DNA of 59,522 nucleotides from Candidatus Uhrbacteria bacterium (GCA_018499965.2 JAHBAS020000001.1:1-59522); one strand, 5' to 3'. Counted from the first letter of the stretch, positions 50,396 to 59,461 are shown. Made by a program: numbers and translations. The notes: a model not told the origin generated them from the letters alone.

Positions 50396-51994
50396 ATGTG
50401 GTTTCAACGACGTTCTCACTCGGTTTCTTCGCGGGTCTTCATTCAGGGGATGATGGCGGGGTTCGGATTCGCCCGTGTCTTCACTGGTCCGATCCGCGCG
50501 CACTACGAACGTGCGTATAAACGCGTTCGTCGCTTGGCGCGCATCGTTTTTCTTCTTGATGCCGCTTTGATGATCGTTGTGGTCTGTCTCGCTTTGCTGA
50601 TCGTTTCTCTGGTCATTCGTCCGGTGAGCGCTCCAGATATTGATGTGCAATTCGATACGCCGGATATCGCAGCCGCTGCGCCTACGCCGGTTACCATCCG
50701 TTTGCGCTCCACGAGTGACGATTCGCATTCCTTCGTTCGTCTTCGATGGCGATTGCCTTCAGGTGTGCAGATTCTCGATGCATCTGCGCCGTTTGACGCG
50801 CAGGGATTGATTTCTGTTGGTGAGCTTCCGGCTCATGGCGAGCGGGTGATTCATGCGGTTATTCGAGCATTCCATCCGGAAGGAAGTCCGCTCACGTTTT
50901 CTTTTTACGTCGAAACATCGGATCGGGCATGGGGGACGCGTATCTATGGTGCGGACGCGATCCGTGTGGTTCGCGGAAGTGCGGTGACGGTTGATCTTCC
51001 TGAAGGCGCAGATGTTCCGTGCGCCAGTCGTGAAGGAGCGGTCCTTCCGTTGCGTATTCGGAATATTACGGCTCAAATGATTCCTTCTGTAGAGCTTCGT
51101 CCGCTTGAAGCGTCGTCGTCTACGTTAGAGCGTATCGTATTAGGAAATATTTCGCCGCACGAAACACGATTCGTATTCGTGCCGATTGTGGCGTCTGCGG
51201 ACGGGCTTGCACATCTTGATTGGGAGTTATTCGCGACATCTCGATCATTACAAACGGGCTCTTGGTCCGTGCAAACGGTGGATTGGAACGAGGGGGATAT
51301 CGAATCTCCACTTATCGCTCAGCCGGACGTTCCGGCGGAAGTGCGTGTGCGCCACGTCGCAGCCTCGTCTTCGCTTCTCGCTGTTCTTCCATCTTCGGAT
51401 GAACTGTTTTTTGCCCCGATCCTTTCATCTGCATCGTCAATTGAATTGCCGTCATCTGGTTTCGCATCTTCAACGCATCAGCGATGGATGACGGCTATTG
51501 TTTCGGATCGCGATGGGAAGATGTGCTTAGGTCCTGCGACATTTGGTGTTTTCCGATCAGTGTTTCCATTTCGTCAGCGCATTCAGTACACGTCCGAATC
51601 CGGTGATCAGATCGGCGCTGGTCCGATTCCATTCGTAGTTGGCGAGGAGACGCGTATGTGGGTGTTGTGGCATATTGGTCCTATCGATAGCGCATTGCAA
51701 TCAATTCACGTGTCTGCCCGATTGCCGAACGGTGTGACGGCAACTGGCAATGTGATGGCTCCAGACGGCGGCTCGTGGAAAACGGCGGATCGGATTATTG
51801 AATGGAATCTTCCTCGTATGGATACGGATGCGCCTGAAGCCTTGTTCGGATTTGAAATCGCCGTTCGACCTTCGGAAGCGTCGTCTACCATGCCATTAAT
51901 CGGCGAAGCCTTTGTTGATGGCGTAGATGCCTCTACGGAAACCATGCTGCGCGTCCGCGCGCCAGCGCTAGGAGCTGAGGATATTGATAAGTAG
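50396..51994 (+). CDS. Membrane protein with large extracellular β-rich region, unknown
   Basis: 532 residues. A basic N-terminus, one membrane helix at about 50-73 (VFLLDAALMIVVVCLALLIVSLVI), then an extracellular part of about 450 residues with the alternating pattern of several immunoglobulin-like or CARDB-like β domains (APTPVTIRLRSTSDDSHSFVRLRWRLPSGVQILDAS; VLPLRIRNITAQMIPSVELRPLE; VSARLPNGVTATGNVMAPDGG). No family is recognised. It follows the glycoside-hydrolase-like gene by 5 nt, so the two are probably co-transcribed, and it ends at a strong terminator. Confidence 0.78.
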   Translation: MWFQRRSHSVSSRVFIQGMMAGFGFARVFTGPIRAHYERAYKRVRRLARIVFLLDAALMIVVVCLALLIVSLVIRPVSAPDIDVQFDTPDIAAAAPTPVTIRLRSTSDDSHSFVRLRWRLPSGVQILDASAPFDAQGLISVGELPAHGERVIHAVIRAFHPEGSPLTFSFYVETSDRAWGTRIYGADAIRVVRGSAVTVDLPEGADVPCASREGAVLPLRIRNITAQMIPSVELRPLEASSSTLERIVLGNISPHETRFVFVPIVASADGLAHLDWELFATSRSLQTGSWSVQTVDWNEGDIESPLIAQPDVPAEVRVRHVAASSSLLAVLPSSDELFFAPILSSASSIELPSSGFASSTHQRWMTAIVSDRDGKMCLGPATFGVFRSVFPFRQRIQYTSESGDQIGAGPIPFVVGEETRMWVLWHIGPIDSALQSIHVSARLPNGVTATGNVMAPDGGSWKTADRIIEWNLPRMDTDAPEALFGFEIAVRPSEASSTMPLIGEAFVDGVDASTETMLRVRAPALGAEDIDK

Positions 51995-52005
51995 AAATTG
52001 GGTTG

Positions 52006-52052
52006 ATACACGTAGGGGCATGGCATGCCGTGCCCCTACGTGTATATTTTTA
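52006..52052 (+). terminator. Rho-independent terminator
   Basis: ATACACGTAGGGGCA and TGCCCCTACGTGTAT form a perfect 15-bp stem around the loop TGGCATGCCG, followed by ATTTTTAT. Confidence 0.95.
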
Positions 52053-52092
52053 TGGCATTTTCCTAGATTTTTCTCTATATTGTCATCTATCC

Positions 52093-52121
52093 TTGACATT
52101 TTTTGGGGTTTCTGGTAGCTT
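52093..52121 (+). promoter_or_regulatory. Promoter of the GT4 gene at 52197
   Basis: TTGACA (52093-52098) and TAGCTT (52116-52121) are 17 bp apart; TATAGT at 52121-52126 is an alternative -10. The leader is about 70 nt. Confidence 0.6.
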
Positions 52122-52196
52122 ATAGTGTTTTCCGGGGTTCTTGGTTCGCGCGAGCGTTTTGCGTTGGCCTGATCTCTGATTCGGAAAGCGCTATTT

Positions 52197-53390
52197 ATGA
52201 TCGTCACCATGATTGGGCACAAGGGGATTCCGTCGTCTTCCGGCGGGATCGAGCGTCACGTGGAGGAGCTTGCAACCGAGCTCGTCCGTTTTGGCGTTCG
52301 GGTGATTTCATTTGATCGCGCATGGTATGTGGGCGATACGAATCCGGTGGCAGGAATTGAACGTCGATGGAGTCACGGATGGCATACGAAAAATCTTGAT
52401 GCGATTACGCATACGTTCACGGCGATTTTGCTCGCACGTCGAGATCGTCCGGATATCGTCCATCTTCACGGCGTGGGCCCGGCTCTTCTTGCGGGATTTG
52501 CCCGACTCATGCATCCGCGTGCCAAGATCATCGTCACGTTCCATTGTGTTGATCGCATGCATGCGAAGTGGGGTTTTTTTGCAAAGACCATGCTTCGCAT
52601 TGGCGAGTGGTGCGCGTGTCGATGCGCACATCGTACGATTGCGGTTTCGGATACGATCGGCCGATATTGCATGTCCGCCTACGATACGCAGACCGCCACG
52701 ATTCCGAACGGCGTACGTATCAATCCATCTGCCGACGCCTCGCATCTTGCAGATTTTGGCTTGAATCCACGGGGATATTTCGCTCTTGTGGCTCGACTGA
52801 TCCCTCATAAAAATGTTCATGTTGCCATTGAAGCGCATTCGCTTCTCGCAGAACGTCGTCCTGATCTTGCGGCGAAACATCCGCTTGTCGTGATTGGTGG
52901 ATCTTCGTTTACGGATACGTACGCATCCGCGCTTCGTGATCTCGCAAATACCTATCCTCATGTCAAACTCGTCGGCGAACAACGGGGTGACGCATTGCGC
53001 GCCTTGCAGTCACATGCGGTCGCACATGCGATCGTCAGCGCGAGCGAAGGGATGTCCATTGCGCTTCTTGAAGCGATGTCTTATCGCAAGCCATTGATCG
53101 TTTCGGATATTCCGGAGAATACGGATGTTACTTCGCATGATGCGCTTGTCGTTCGATTAAATGACGCCTCGTCGCTTTCTCGTGCCATGGAGAATATGCT
53201 TGATATGACCGATGCTGAACGCGCCCGAATGGGCGATGCGCTCTATGATCGCGTGCGTACGCATCATCATTGGGGTTCGATCGCAGAGCAAACGTTTCAC
53301 GTCTATCAAGAGATCTTGGCTTCGACGGCACTAGCTCTTCATGCCGTAGATGTTTTGAATCGTAAAACGGTCTTGACGTTTTGGTTGTAA
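52197..53390 (+). CDS. GT4 family glycosyltransferase
   Basis: A 397-residue GT-B enzyme. MIVTMIGHKGIPSSSGGIERHVEELATELVRFG with the SGGIE glycine motif, IVHLHGVGPALLAGFARLM, HRTIAVSDTIGRYCM, YFALVARLIPHKNVHVAIEAHS near 193-214, VKLVGEQRGDALRALQSHA and SASEGMSIALLEAMSYRKPLIVSDIPENTDV near 281-312. It is similar to rhamnosyl- or mannosyltransferases of exopolysaccharide clusters. It is monocistronic, with its own promoter and a hairpin spacer downstream. Confidence 0.9.
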   Translation: MIVTMIGHKGIPSSSGGIERHVEELATELVRFGVRVISFDRAWYVGDTNPVAGIERRWSHGWHTKNLDAITHTFTAILLARRDRPDIVHLHGVGPALLAGFARLMHPRAKIIVTFHCVDRMHAKWGFFAKTMLRIGEWCACRCAHRTIAVSDTIGRYCMSAYDTQTATIPNGVRINPSADASHLADFGLNPRGYFALVARLIPHKNVHVAIEAHSLLAERRPDLAAKHPLVVIGGSSFTDTYASALRDLANTYPHVKLVGEQRGDALRALQSHAVAHAIVSASEGMSIALLEAMSYRKPLIVSDIPENTDVTSHDALVVRLNDASSLSRAMENMLDMTDAERARMGDALYDRVRTHHHWGSIAEQTFHVYQEILASTALALHAVDVLNRKTVLTFWL

Positions 53391-53472
53391 TACAAAGGGC
53401 TGATGGTCTACGACTTACGGCCAACGGGATCCCCGTAGACCGTCAACCGTACGCCGTTAGCCCTTGTTTTAA
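53391..53472 (+). repeat. Degenerate word-repeat spacer forming a long imperfect hairpin
   Basis: AAGGGCTGATGGTCTACG... pairs imperfectly with ...CGTACGCCGTTAGCCCTT around GGGATCCC, then GTTTTAATT. The arms are built from variants of a CTACGG/CCAACGG word. It probably terminates the GT4 gene. Confidence 0.65.
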
Positions 53473-53499
53473 TTAGTATCCTCCCTAAACCATCTTTCC

Positions 53500-53528
53500 T
53501 TGCCAAAAACCCTATTTTAAGTTAGTAT
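53500..53528 (+). promoter_or_regulatory. Promoter of the ECF sigma factor gene
   Basis: TTGCCA (53500-53505) and TAGTAT (53523-53528) are 17 bp apart, about 63 nt before the ATG. An upstream TTAGTAT at 53473 repeats the -10 context. Confidence 0.6.
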
Positions 53529-53591
53529 TTCGGCACGTTAAACCATGCGTAGGTTGCCTTCAACGCCAGGGGAGCGACCTATGGTCAACGC

Positions 53592-54164
53592 ATGAATCAT
53601 CCTATAGACAGGTATCTGCTCTTCCGGATTCGGCGTCAGTACGACCCGGAAGCATTCGCCCAATTATATGATCGGTATGTTACAGCGATGTACCGATTTA
53701 TTTTGTTAAAGGTTCCTTCTAAAGAGGATGCGGAAGATATTACCTCTGAAGTTTTTTTGAAATGCTGGAATTACGTGCAAGAACACCGGGAAATCAAGGA
53801 AATCCGTGCGTTATTGTATACGATCGCCCGAAACGCTATTGCAGATTGGTATCGGAGCCGGGCGCAGCACCCGGATCGGAGCCTCGCTGTAACATTTTAC
53901 GTGGATGAAACGTCTACTGATATCGAAGCGGATTTCGCAGATGGAGGAAAAGGCAAATTGCTCGTTGAGGCCCGCGCAGAGCTTTCCCTGGTTATGGGGC
54001 GGCTGGAGCGGTTAAAAGAAGATTATCGGGATGTGTTGATGCTTCGGCTCGTCGACGGGTTGCCCTTCTCCTTGATCGCCAAGATCTTGGACAAAGCCCC
54101 TGGGGCGGTTCGAGTGCTCTACCATCGGGCAAAGAAGGCATTAGACATGTTGAATCAGGAGTAG
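53592..54164 (+). CDS. ECF-type RNA polymerase sigma factor
   Basis: 190 residues with both ECF regions. Region 2: DPEAFAQLYDRYVTAMYRFILLKVPSKEDAEDITSEVFLKCWNYV and IRALLYTIARNAIADWYRSRAQ. Region 4: LERLKEDYRDVLMLRLVDGLPFSLIAKILDKAPGAVRVLYHRAKKAL, a helix-turn-helix for the -35 element. It directs transcription of a limited gene set. The next gene encodes a membrane-anchored DUF5667 protein in the place where an anti-sigma factor is usually found, and the S-layer-like gene follows, making both candidates for its regulon. Confidence 0.93.
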   Translation: MNHPIDRYLLFRIRRQYDPEAFAQLYDRYVTAMYRFILLKVPSKEDAEDITSEVFLKCWNYVQEHREIKEIRALLYTIARNAIADWYRSRAQHPDRSLAVTFYVDETSTDIEADFADGGKGKLLVEARAELSLVMGRLERLKEDYRDVLMLRLVDGLPFSLIAKILDKAPGAVRVLYHRAKKALDMLNQE

Positions 54165-54236
54165 GAATGAAGGAAGTAGATTGCAGGATTAGGGGGTATC
54201 CCTACTCCCAACGCTCTACACCCCACGCCCTAAAAA
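54165..54236 (+). repeat. Degenerate word-repeat spacer between the sigma factor and DUF5667 genes
   Basis: GGAAGTAG and AGGGGG words are followed by CCCTACTCCC and CTACACCCC words; TAGGG/CCCTA pairs around GGTAT form a hairpin core. It may reduce read-through between the two genes. Confidence 0.5.
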
Positions 54237-54239
54237 CTC

Positions 54240-55400
54240 ATGCAACACGACATTCATCGTTCCCTGCGCATGCTGCGGGATCGAGAACGGGGGATCAATC
54301 CTGATCCGGCGTGGGTTTCTGCTACCCGAAGTCGTTTGCTCATGCAGGTTCGGAATACCATTGCGACTCCGGAAGTGGCGGCGAAGAACCGTCGTTTTAT
54401 CGCCATGGCATATCCGAGCCTTCTTCGCGTGGTTCGTGCGCCGGCACTTGTTGTGCTTTCGGTGATCGCGGTTGTGTTTGGCGGATCGCTCGCGTCTGTG
54501 CGGGCGGCGGATCAGTCGTTGCCTGGCGACGCGTTATTCATGTTGAAGTTGGTTACGGAACAGACGCGCATTGCTTTTGAGAAATCGAAAGTCGGAAAAG
54601 TAAAATTGAAAGTTGAATTTACCAAACGTCGCGCGAACGAATTGAAAACGATCGTGACCACGCCGGTTTCAAATAAAGAAGAGCGGGTGAATAAGGCGGC
54701 GGATATTTTGAAACAGGATTTACATACCCTGAAGGAACAGTTGAAGGACGTGAAAGATGATGTTACGGCAAAGAACGATGACGCAGCGGTTGAAGCGGCG
54801 AAGGTGGTTGAAAAAGAAACGGTAGAAGTCGTAAAAACGCTTAAAGAAACCAGCAAGGATGAATTAACATCTGATGCGAAAATGAAGATGGCGGATGCGG
54901 AAGCGCAGGCCGCTGACGTTGGTATTCAGGCGGTTGAGGTTCTCGTAACGGCGAATGCCGCTGACGGGCAAAAGGTGACTTCCGAAGAGTTGGCGATTAC
55001 GATTTCGCAACACGTACAGGTCGTTCAGACAACGGTTGATAGCATTTTGCAGGATTCGGCCTCTTCGTCTCTTGCAATGTTCGCATCTTCAACGGAATCG
55101 ACGACGTCTACCTTGATGAATGCAAGTACGACGGACGCGATGGCAAAAGATGCAGCAGTCACGCTTCAGCAAGTTCAGGTATTGATGGGCGAATCGAATC
55201 CTACGGAAGCGATCACGAAGTTAAAGGAGGCGAGTACGAAGACATTTTTAGCGCAAACGGAAGTCCAAAAAACCGCGGCTGCTTCTCCGGTTGACGGCGC
55301 GGCGCCGGGAGGCAATGCTTCTTCCACTCCGCAGGTTGTGAATAGCGCGCTTGAACCAGAAGAAGAGGATATCGCAACGACAACGAAGAGCGGAGGATAA
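54240..55400 (+). CDS. DUF5667 membrane protein, possible anti-sigma factor
   Basis: 386 residues. A short cytoplasmic part (residues 1-62: MQHDIHRSLRMLRDRERG...), one membrane helix at about 64-85 (APALVVLSVIAVVFGGSLASV), then the DUF5667 signature ADQSLPGDALFMLKLVTEQTRIAF and long charged helices with a coiled-coil character (EERVNKAADILKQDLHTLKEQLKDVKDDV), ending in a Ser/Thr/Ala-rich tail. DUF5667 proteins commonly follow ECF sigma genes in CPR and related bacteria. The cytoplasmic segment could bind the sigma factor, but no zinc-finger anti-sigma motif is seen, so that role is inferred from position. Confidence 0.82.
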   Translation: MQHDIHRSLRMLRDRERGINPDPAWVSATRSRLLMQVRNTIATPEVAAKNRRFIAMAYPSLLRVVRAPALVVLSVIAVVFGGSLASVRAADQSLPGDALFMLKLVTEQTRIAFEKSKVGKVKLKVEFTKRRANELKTIVTTPVSNKEERVNKAADILKQDLHTLKEQLKDVKDDVTAKNDDAAVEAAKVVEKETVEVVKTLKETSKDELTSDAKMKMADAEAQAADVGIQAVEVLVTANAADGQKVTSEELAITISQHVQVVQTTVDSILQDSASSSLAMFASSTESTTSTLMNASTTDAMAKDAAVTLQQVQVLMGESNPTEAITKLKEASTKTFLAQTEVQKTAAASPVDGAAPGGNASSTPQVVNSALEPEEEDIATTTKSGG

Positions 55401-55490
55401 GGGGAGGGGAGAGGCGAGTGGGTAGAGAGGAGTGAAATCCATCCTCCATCTTCTCCTCACGGCCCTCTATCCTTCTTCTCGCTCATCCGA
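55401..55490 (+). repeat. Purine/pyrimidine fold-back spacer before the S-layer-like gene
   Basis: A purine-rich half (GGGGAGGGGAGAGGCGAGTG words) is followed by a pyrimidine-rich half (CTCCTCACGGCCCTCTATCC words) able to pair imperfectly. The rest of the gap, 55491-55655, shows no gene, and no convincing promoter could be fixed there. Confidence 0.55.
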
Positions 55491-55655
55491 TTCGTTCCCT
55501 CGATGTTTCTCGGGGTCATGAATCGGGCGGGGGAGGTGCGGTAACGCCGTACTCAAGCCGTCCAATATCTTAATTGCATCCTCGCCAGGCCATATCTGCT
55601 TAAAGGTCGATGCTGATCGTTTGATCGGCTGCGGATGTGGAAAAATTCACCATAA

Positions 55656-55690
55656 GGCACGCTATGGACCCGATAGGGTCTGAACGTGCC
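55656..55690 (+). other. 5' UTR hairpin of the S-layer-like gene
   Basis: GGCACG/CGTGCC enclose GGACCC/GGGTCT with a GATA loop and small internal bulges. It lies 18 nt before the chosen start codon. Long structured leaders that stabilise the message are known for S-layer genes in other bacteria; here it is an inference. Confidence 0.55.
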
Positions 55691-55708
55691 GACTCCAAAA
55701 TAACTCAC

Positions 55709-58700
55709 ATGCAAACTCTCAAGAAAGTTTTCTCCTCGTTCGTCGCTTTGACGACCGTGGTGTGGTCCGTCGGAGGTGCATTGTTGTTCCCGGGCGCAGC
55801 CCAGGCCGCAACAATCACGCCAGGTGATCTCATCAAGGCCTCAAGCTCTTCTTCCGTGTATTACTACGCAGAAGACGGAAAGCGTTACGTTTTCCCAAAC
55901 GAGAAGACCTATTTCAGCTGGTACAGTGATTTCTCATCCGTGGTGACCATTACGGATGCAGAACTTGCTGCTATCTACATCGGCGGAAACGTTGTGGTTC
56001 GCCCGGGCACCAAGCTCGTGAAGATCACGACCGATCCAAAGACCTACGCCGTTAGCAATGGTTGCGGACTTCTCCACTGGATTCAGACGGAGGATATCGC
56101 AAAGTCGCTCTACGGTGATTCATGGAATCAGCGCATCGTCGACGTCCCGGATGTTTACTTCCAGGACTACGAAATCGGATCCGCTGTCGCATCTGCCATC
56201 CACCCAGATGGTCAGATCATCCATTACGCTTCTGACGCCTCCACGTACTATGTCGTGATGGGCGGTGTGAAGCGCAAGCTCACAAGCTCCGGTATCACAG
56301 CCAACAAGCTCAACACGGCCAATGCAGTGGTGACGACCATCACCTATGCAAACGGAACCGATGTGACGGCTTACGAGGCTGCGATCGGTAAGGTCGCTTG
56401 TGCTGGTGCAACCGTGCAGGTTACGGGTAACGTCAACGTTGCTCTCGCCTCCGACACCCCAGCCGGCAAGACCCTTCCAAAGAACGGTGCTTCGATCGAA
56501 CTCGCAAAGTTCACGCTCACTGCGGATTCGAACGCCGGTCTCATCTCCGGTATCTCCGTGAAGCGCACGGGCGTTGGTGCGTCATCTGACTTCTCCAACG
56601 TATACCTCTACGATGCGGACGGTAACCGTTTGACCACGGGCCGAACCATCAACTCGTCCACAAACGTTGTGACTTTCAACGGTCTCAACCTCTCCATCCC
56701 AGCAAACTCGACAAAGTCGATTGTGTTGGTTGGAGACCTTAGCAACCCATCCACCACTGGTGGCCAGCATGCTTTCCAGATCGCTGACGCGGCTTCTGTC
56801 GTGATCACCGGTACGGGCAAGGTCGGCGGAACGTTCCCAGCAACGGGTAACGTGTTCACCGTCGGTACAATCACTGCTGGTACAGTCACGGTTGATGAGG
56901 GAACAGACCCATCTGACGTCACCATTGGTGCCAAGGATGTGGAAATCGCCAACTTCAAGCTCTCGGCCGCTACGAACGACATCGAAGTCCGCCGTATCGC
57001 GCTCACGATTGATGATGGAGGTGCAACTCTCTCCGACTTCAAGCTCTATCAGGGCTCTGCTGTCGTGGGAACGTCTGCTTCCATGGTGAACGACCTCGCA
57101 GTGATCAACCTTGATCCTGCATACGTCCTCGCCGAAGGCGTGACCAAGACCTTCTCGCTCCACGCGACGGTCGCTGGTCGCTCTGGCTACACCATCAAGA
57201 CCTATGTCGAAAATTCAACGGACGTCATGGCTGTAGATCGTCTCTACAACTCCGGCGCCGCTGTAACGATCGATGAGTACGATGGTGACACCGTTGACAC
57301 GCAGTACAGCGAAATCCAGACGATCGGTGGACAGCTCACGCGAGCGTTCAACGGTCCAGCGACAGGAAACATCACGAAGGGTGGACAGGACGTCGTCTTG
57401 TACAACTTCGCGTTGACCTCTTCGGACAGCGATCTCGATGTCCGCAAGCTTCGCTTCTCCGTCAATGGTAGCGCTGCTACTTCGACGAACTACCTCTCTG
57501 ACTTCAAGGTAAAGAATGTTGACACTGGCGCTGTGGTTGCGGGTCCTCAGGACACGTTCACAGATGCGGCGGAGTTCATCCTCACGGATAGCTTCACCAT
57601 CCCAGCCGGCAAGACCGTCAACCTTCAGGTCACGGGTGATATCGCAAACGACAGCATGGTTGTTGATGATACCTTCGCGGTGTCTCTCGAACCGGTTGTC
57701 GCAGGTGATATCAAGATCGTCAGCTCCAACCAGAACTTGGCTGTGGCCGACATCATCCCGAACACGCAGATCGTGGGTAACACCATGACTGTCATTGCTT
57801 CCAGCCTCTCCGTTTCCTTGGCCGCTACACCAGCTGCCACGACGGTGGTGAAGAAGCAGTCTGACATTCCAACGGCTGGATTCGTATTCACCGCCGGGAA
57901 CGATCAGGGTGCGACGATCTCACAGATCCTCTTGCAGGGTTCTGCCTCCACGACGCCAGCTACTGGCGCCCAGGCACGTGCAAACTTCAACGATGTCATT
58001 GCTTCCTGTGGACTCTATGATGGCAATACGCTCATCAAGTCCGATGGACCTGATTCGACCGGTGTGTTGAGCTTCAGCAGCTTGAACATCGCGATCGCAA
58101 AGGGTGCAACAAAGACGCTCGTTGCCAAGTGTACGACCCTCTCCACCATCACGGGAACCCCAGTGTTCGCTGTTGGTTTGAGCAGCGTGACTGCCCAGGA
58201 CAGTGACTCCAACGAGATCACCGTTTCCACGACAGCTGCTGACAATAACTTGGATGTTGATGGCAACAGGCCAACGATTGCTCAGACGCTCGCCAACAAC
58301 GGTACGGGTAGCCTCTCGATCTCAACAGGTAGCCAGCCAGAATCCACGATCATCCTCGGCGCCGCCGATGTGAAGCTCGCTGAATTCCGCGCGACAGCTG
58401 TTGACGAAGCCATCCAGATCACGAAGGTCCATGTGACCTCCACCGGTAACGCCGCTTCCCTCACGGAAGTGAAGATCCGCGTGAAGGGCTCTGACACCGT
58501 GTATGGAACAGCCGTGCTCGCTTCGGGCGTAAGCTCGAACGTGACCAGCACCCTTACAACGCCTATCGTTGTTGATAAGGATGCCACCAAGACCATTGAG
58601 GTCTGGGGTCACACGGGTTCGGTTGTAAGCCCACTCTCCGCCTCTGGCGCGAAGTCGGGTAACACCATCCTCCTCGCGGTCAAGCCAACCAGCTTCGAAG

Positions 58701-59353
58701 CCTACGGCCTCGCTTCTGGTGAAAAGCTTGCCATCTCGAGCTCGGATGTTTCTGGTAACACCATGGTGCTCCGCAAGAGCAAGCCAACGGTGACGGTTCT
58801 CTCCGTTCCATCGACGCTTTCCTCTGGTGTCCAGAAGGACCTCATCAAGTTCCAGGTCTCTGCAGATGTTGCAGGTGACGTGGCTTGGAAGCAGATCATC
58901 TTCACCGTTTCCACAACGTCGCACGTAACAGGCTTGGCTTCGTTCAAGCTCTACCGCGGCGCCTCGGATATTACGACTGACAGCGTCTCCTCGACATTGT
59001 CTTCGTACAATGGTGCAGGTGTCTACACGCTTACTTTGAAGGACGGTAAGGAAGAAGTTGTGTCCGGATCTGGTGTTACATACACCCTCTCCGCAACACC
59101 AACGCTCACCTCCCCAGCCTCCGGAGATAGCCTTACAACGAAGATCCGCGAGGAAGCAGCTGCAACAACGGTAGTGACGAATACATTCGAAGCATCCGCT
59201 GCATCTGCTGTGATCACAGGTCAAACTGCGGTCAACTCCAGCTTCGTTTGGTCCGATCTTTCCATCCCAGGTTCCCCAGCCGTCGGCAACGCTGACTGGA
59301 CGAACGGTGTGTATGTGAAGGATCTCACCACACAGTCGGCCCTCGTCTACTAA
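55709..59353 (+). CDS. S-layer-like major surface protein
   Basis: A 1214-residue secreted protein. The signal peptide MQTLKKVFSSFVALTTVVWS... ends near AQAA (residue 34). Residues about 37-225 are a duplicated module seen in CPR surface proteins (SSVYYYAEDGKRYVFPNEKTYFSWYSDF; IHYASDASTYYVVMGGVKRKL). Then about six β-sandwich repeats of 120-170 residues follow, each starting like ELAKFTLTADSNAGLISGISV, EIANFKLSAATNDIEVRRIAL, VLYNFALTSSDSDLDVRKLRF, and containing a 'SDFKLY' and an 'IPAGKT' strand. Codon use is strongly biased (AAG, CTC, ATC, CCA), like rplL and unlike neighbours, pointing to very high expression. The ATG that opens the signal peptide is used; a GTG at 55637 is rejected. No anchoring motif is seen. 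Confidence 0.87.
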   Translation: MQTLKKVFSSFVALTTVVWSVGGALLFPGAAQAATITPGDLIKASSSSSVYYYAEDGKRYVFPNEKTYFSWYSDFSSVVTITDAELAAIYIGGNVVVRPGTKLVKITTDPKTYAVSNGCGLLHWIQTEDIAKSLYGDSWNQRIVDVPDVYFQDYEIGSAVASAIHPDGQIIHYASDASTYYVVMGGVKRKLTSSGITANKLNTANAVVTTITYANGTDVTAYEAAIGKVACAGATVQVTGNVNVALASDTPAGKTLPKNGASIELAKFTLTADSNAGLISGISVKRTGVGASSDFSNVYLYDADGNRLTTGRTINSSTNVVTFNGLNLSIPANSTKSIVLVGDLSNPSTTGGQHAFQIADAASVVITGTGKVGGTFPATGNVFTVGTITAGTVTVDEGTDPSDVTIGAKDVEIANFKLSAATNDIEVRRIALTIDDGGATLSDFKLYQGSAVVGTSASMVNDLAVINLDPAYVLAEGVTKTFSLHATVAGRSGYTIKTYVENSTDVMAVDRLYNSGAAVTIDEYDGDTVDTQYSEIQTIGGQLTRAFNGPATGNITKGGQDVVLYNFALTSSDSDLDVRKLRFSVNGSAATSTNYLSDFKVKNVDTGAVVAGPQDTFTDAAEFILTDSFTIPAGKTVNLQVTGDIANDSMVVDDTFAVSLEPVVAGDIKIVSSNQNLAVADIIPNTQIVGNTMTVIASSLSVSLAATPAATTVVKKQSDIPTAGFVFTAGNDQGATISQILLQGSASTTPATGAQARANFNDVIASCGLYDGNTLIKSDGPDSTGVLSFSSLNIAIAKGATKTLVAKCTTLSTITGTPVFAVGLSSVTAQDSDSNEITVSTTAADNNLDVDGNRPTIAQTLANNGTGSLSISTGSQPESTIILGAADVKLAEFRATAVDEAIQITKVHVTSTGNAASLTEVKIRVKGSDTVYGTAVLASGVSSNVTSTLTTPIVVDKDATKTIEVWGHTGSVVSPLSASGAKSGNTILLAVKPTSFEAYGLASGEKLAISSSDVSGNTMVLRKSKPTVTVLSVPSTLSSGVQKDLIKFQVSADVAGDVAWKQIIFTVSTTSHVTGLASFKLYRGASDITTDSVSSTLSSYNGAGVYTLTLKDGKEEVVSGSGVTYTLSATPTLTSPASGDSLTTKIREEAAATTVVTNTFEASAASAVITGQTAVNSSFVWSDLSIPGSPAVGNADWTNGVYVKDLTTQSALVY

Positions 59354-59427
59354 TTTCGTGAGCGTTTGATCCGGTCTTCGGACTAGATTCATCGCAAACA
59401 GTTAGCTAGCGAGAAGTCGTTACGCAG

Positions 59428-59455
59428 AACCCCCGATTTTTTCGGGGGTTTTGCT
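59428..59455 (+). terminator. Terminator of the S-layer-like gene
   Basis: AACCCCCGA and TCGGGGGTT form a 9-bp stem with a T-rich loop, followed by TTGCTTT. It lies 75 nt after the stop. Confidence 0.88.
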
Positions 59456-59461
59456 TTGGTG

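Noticed and set aside
58322-59392. A 356-residue minus-strand frame opposite the S-layer-like gene
   Set aside because: A by-product of strong codon bias; it is Arg/Cys/Gly-rich and has no signals.
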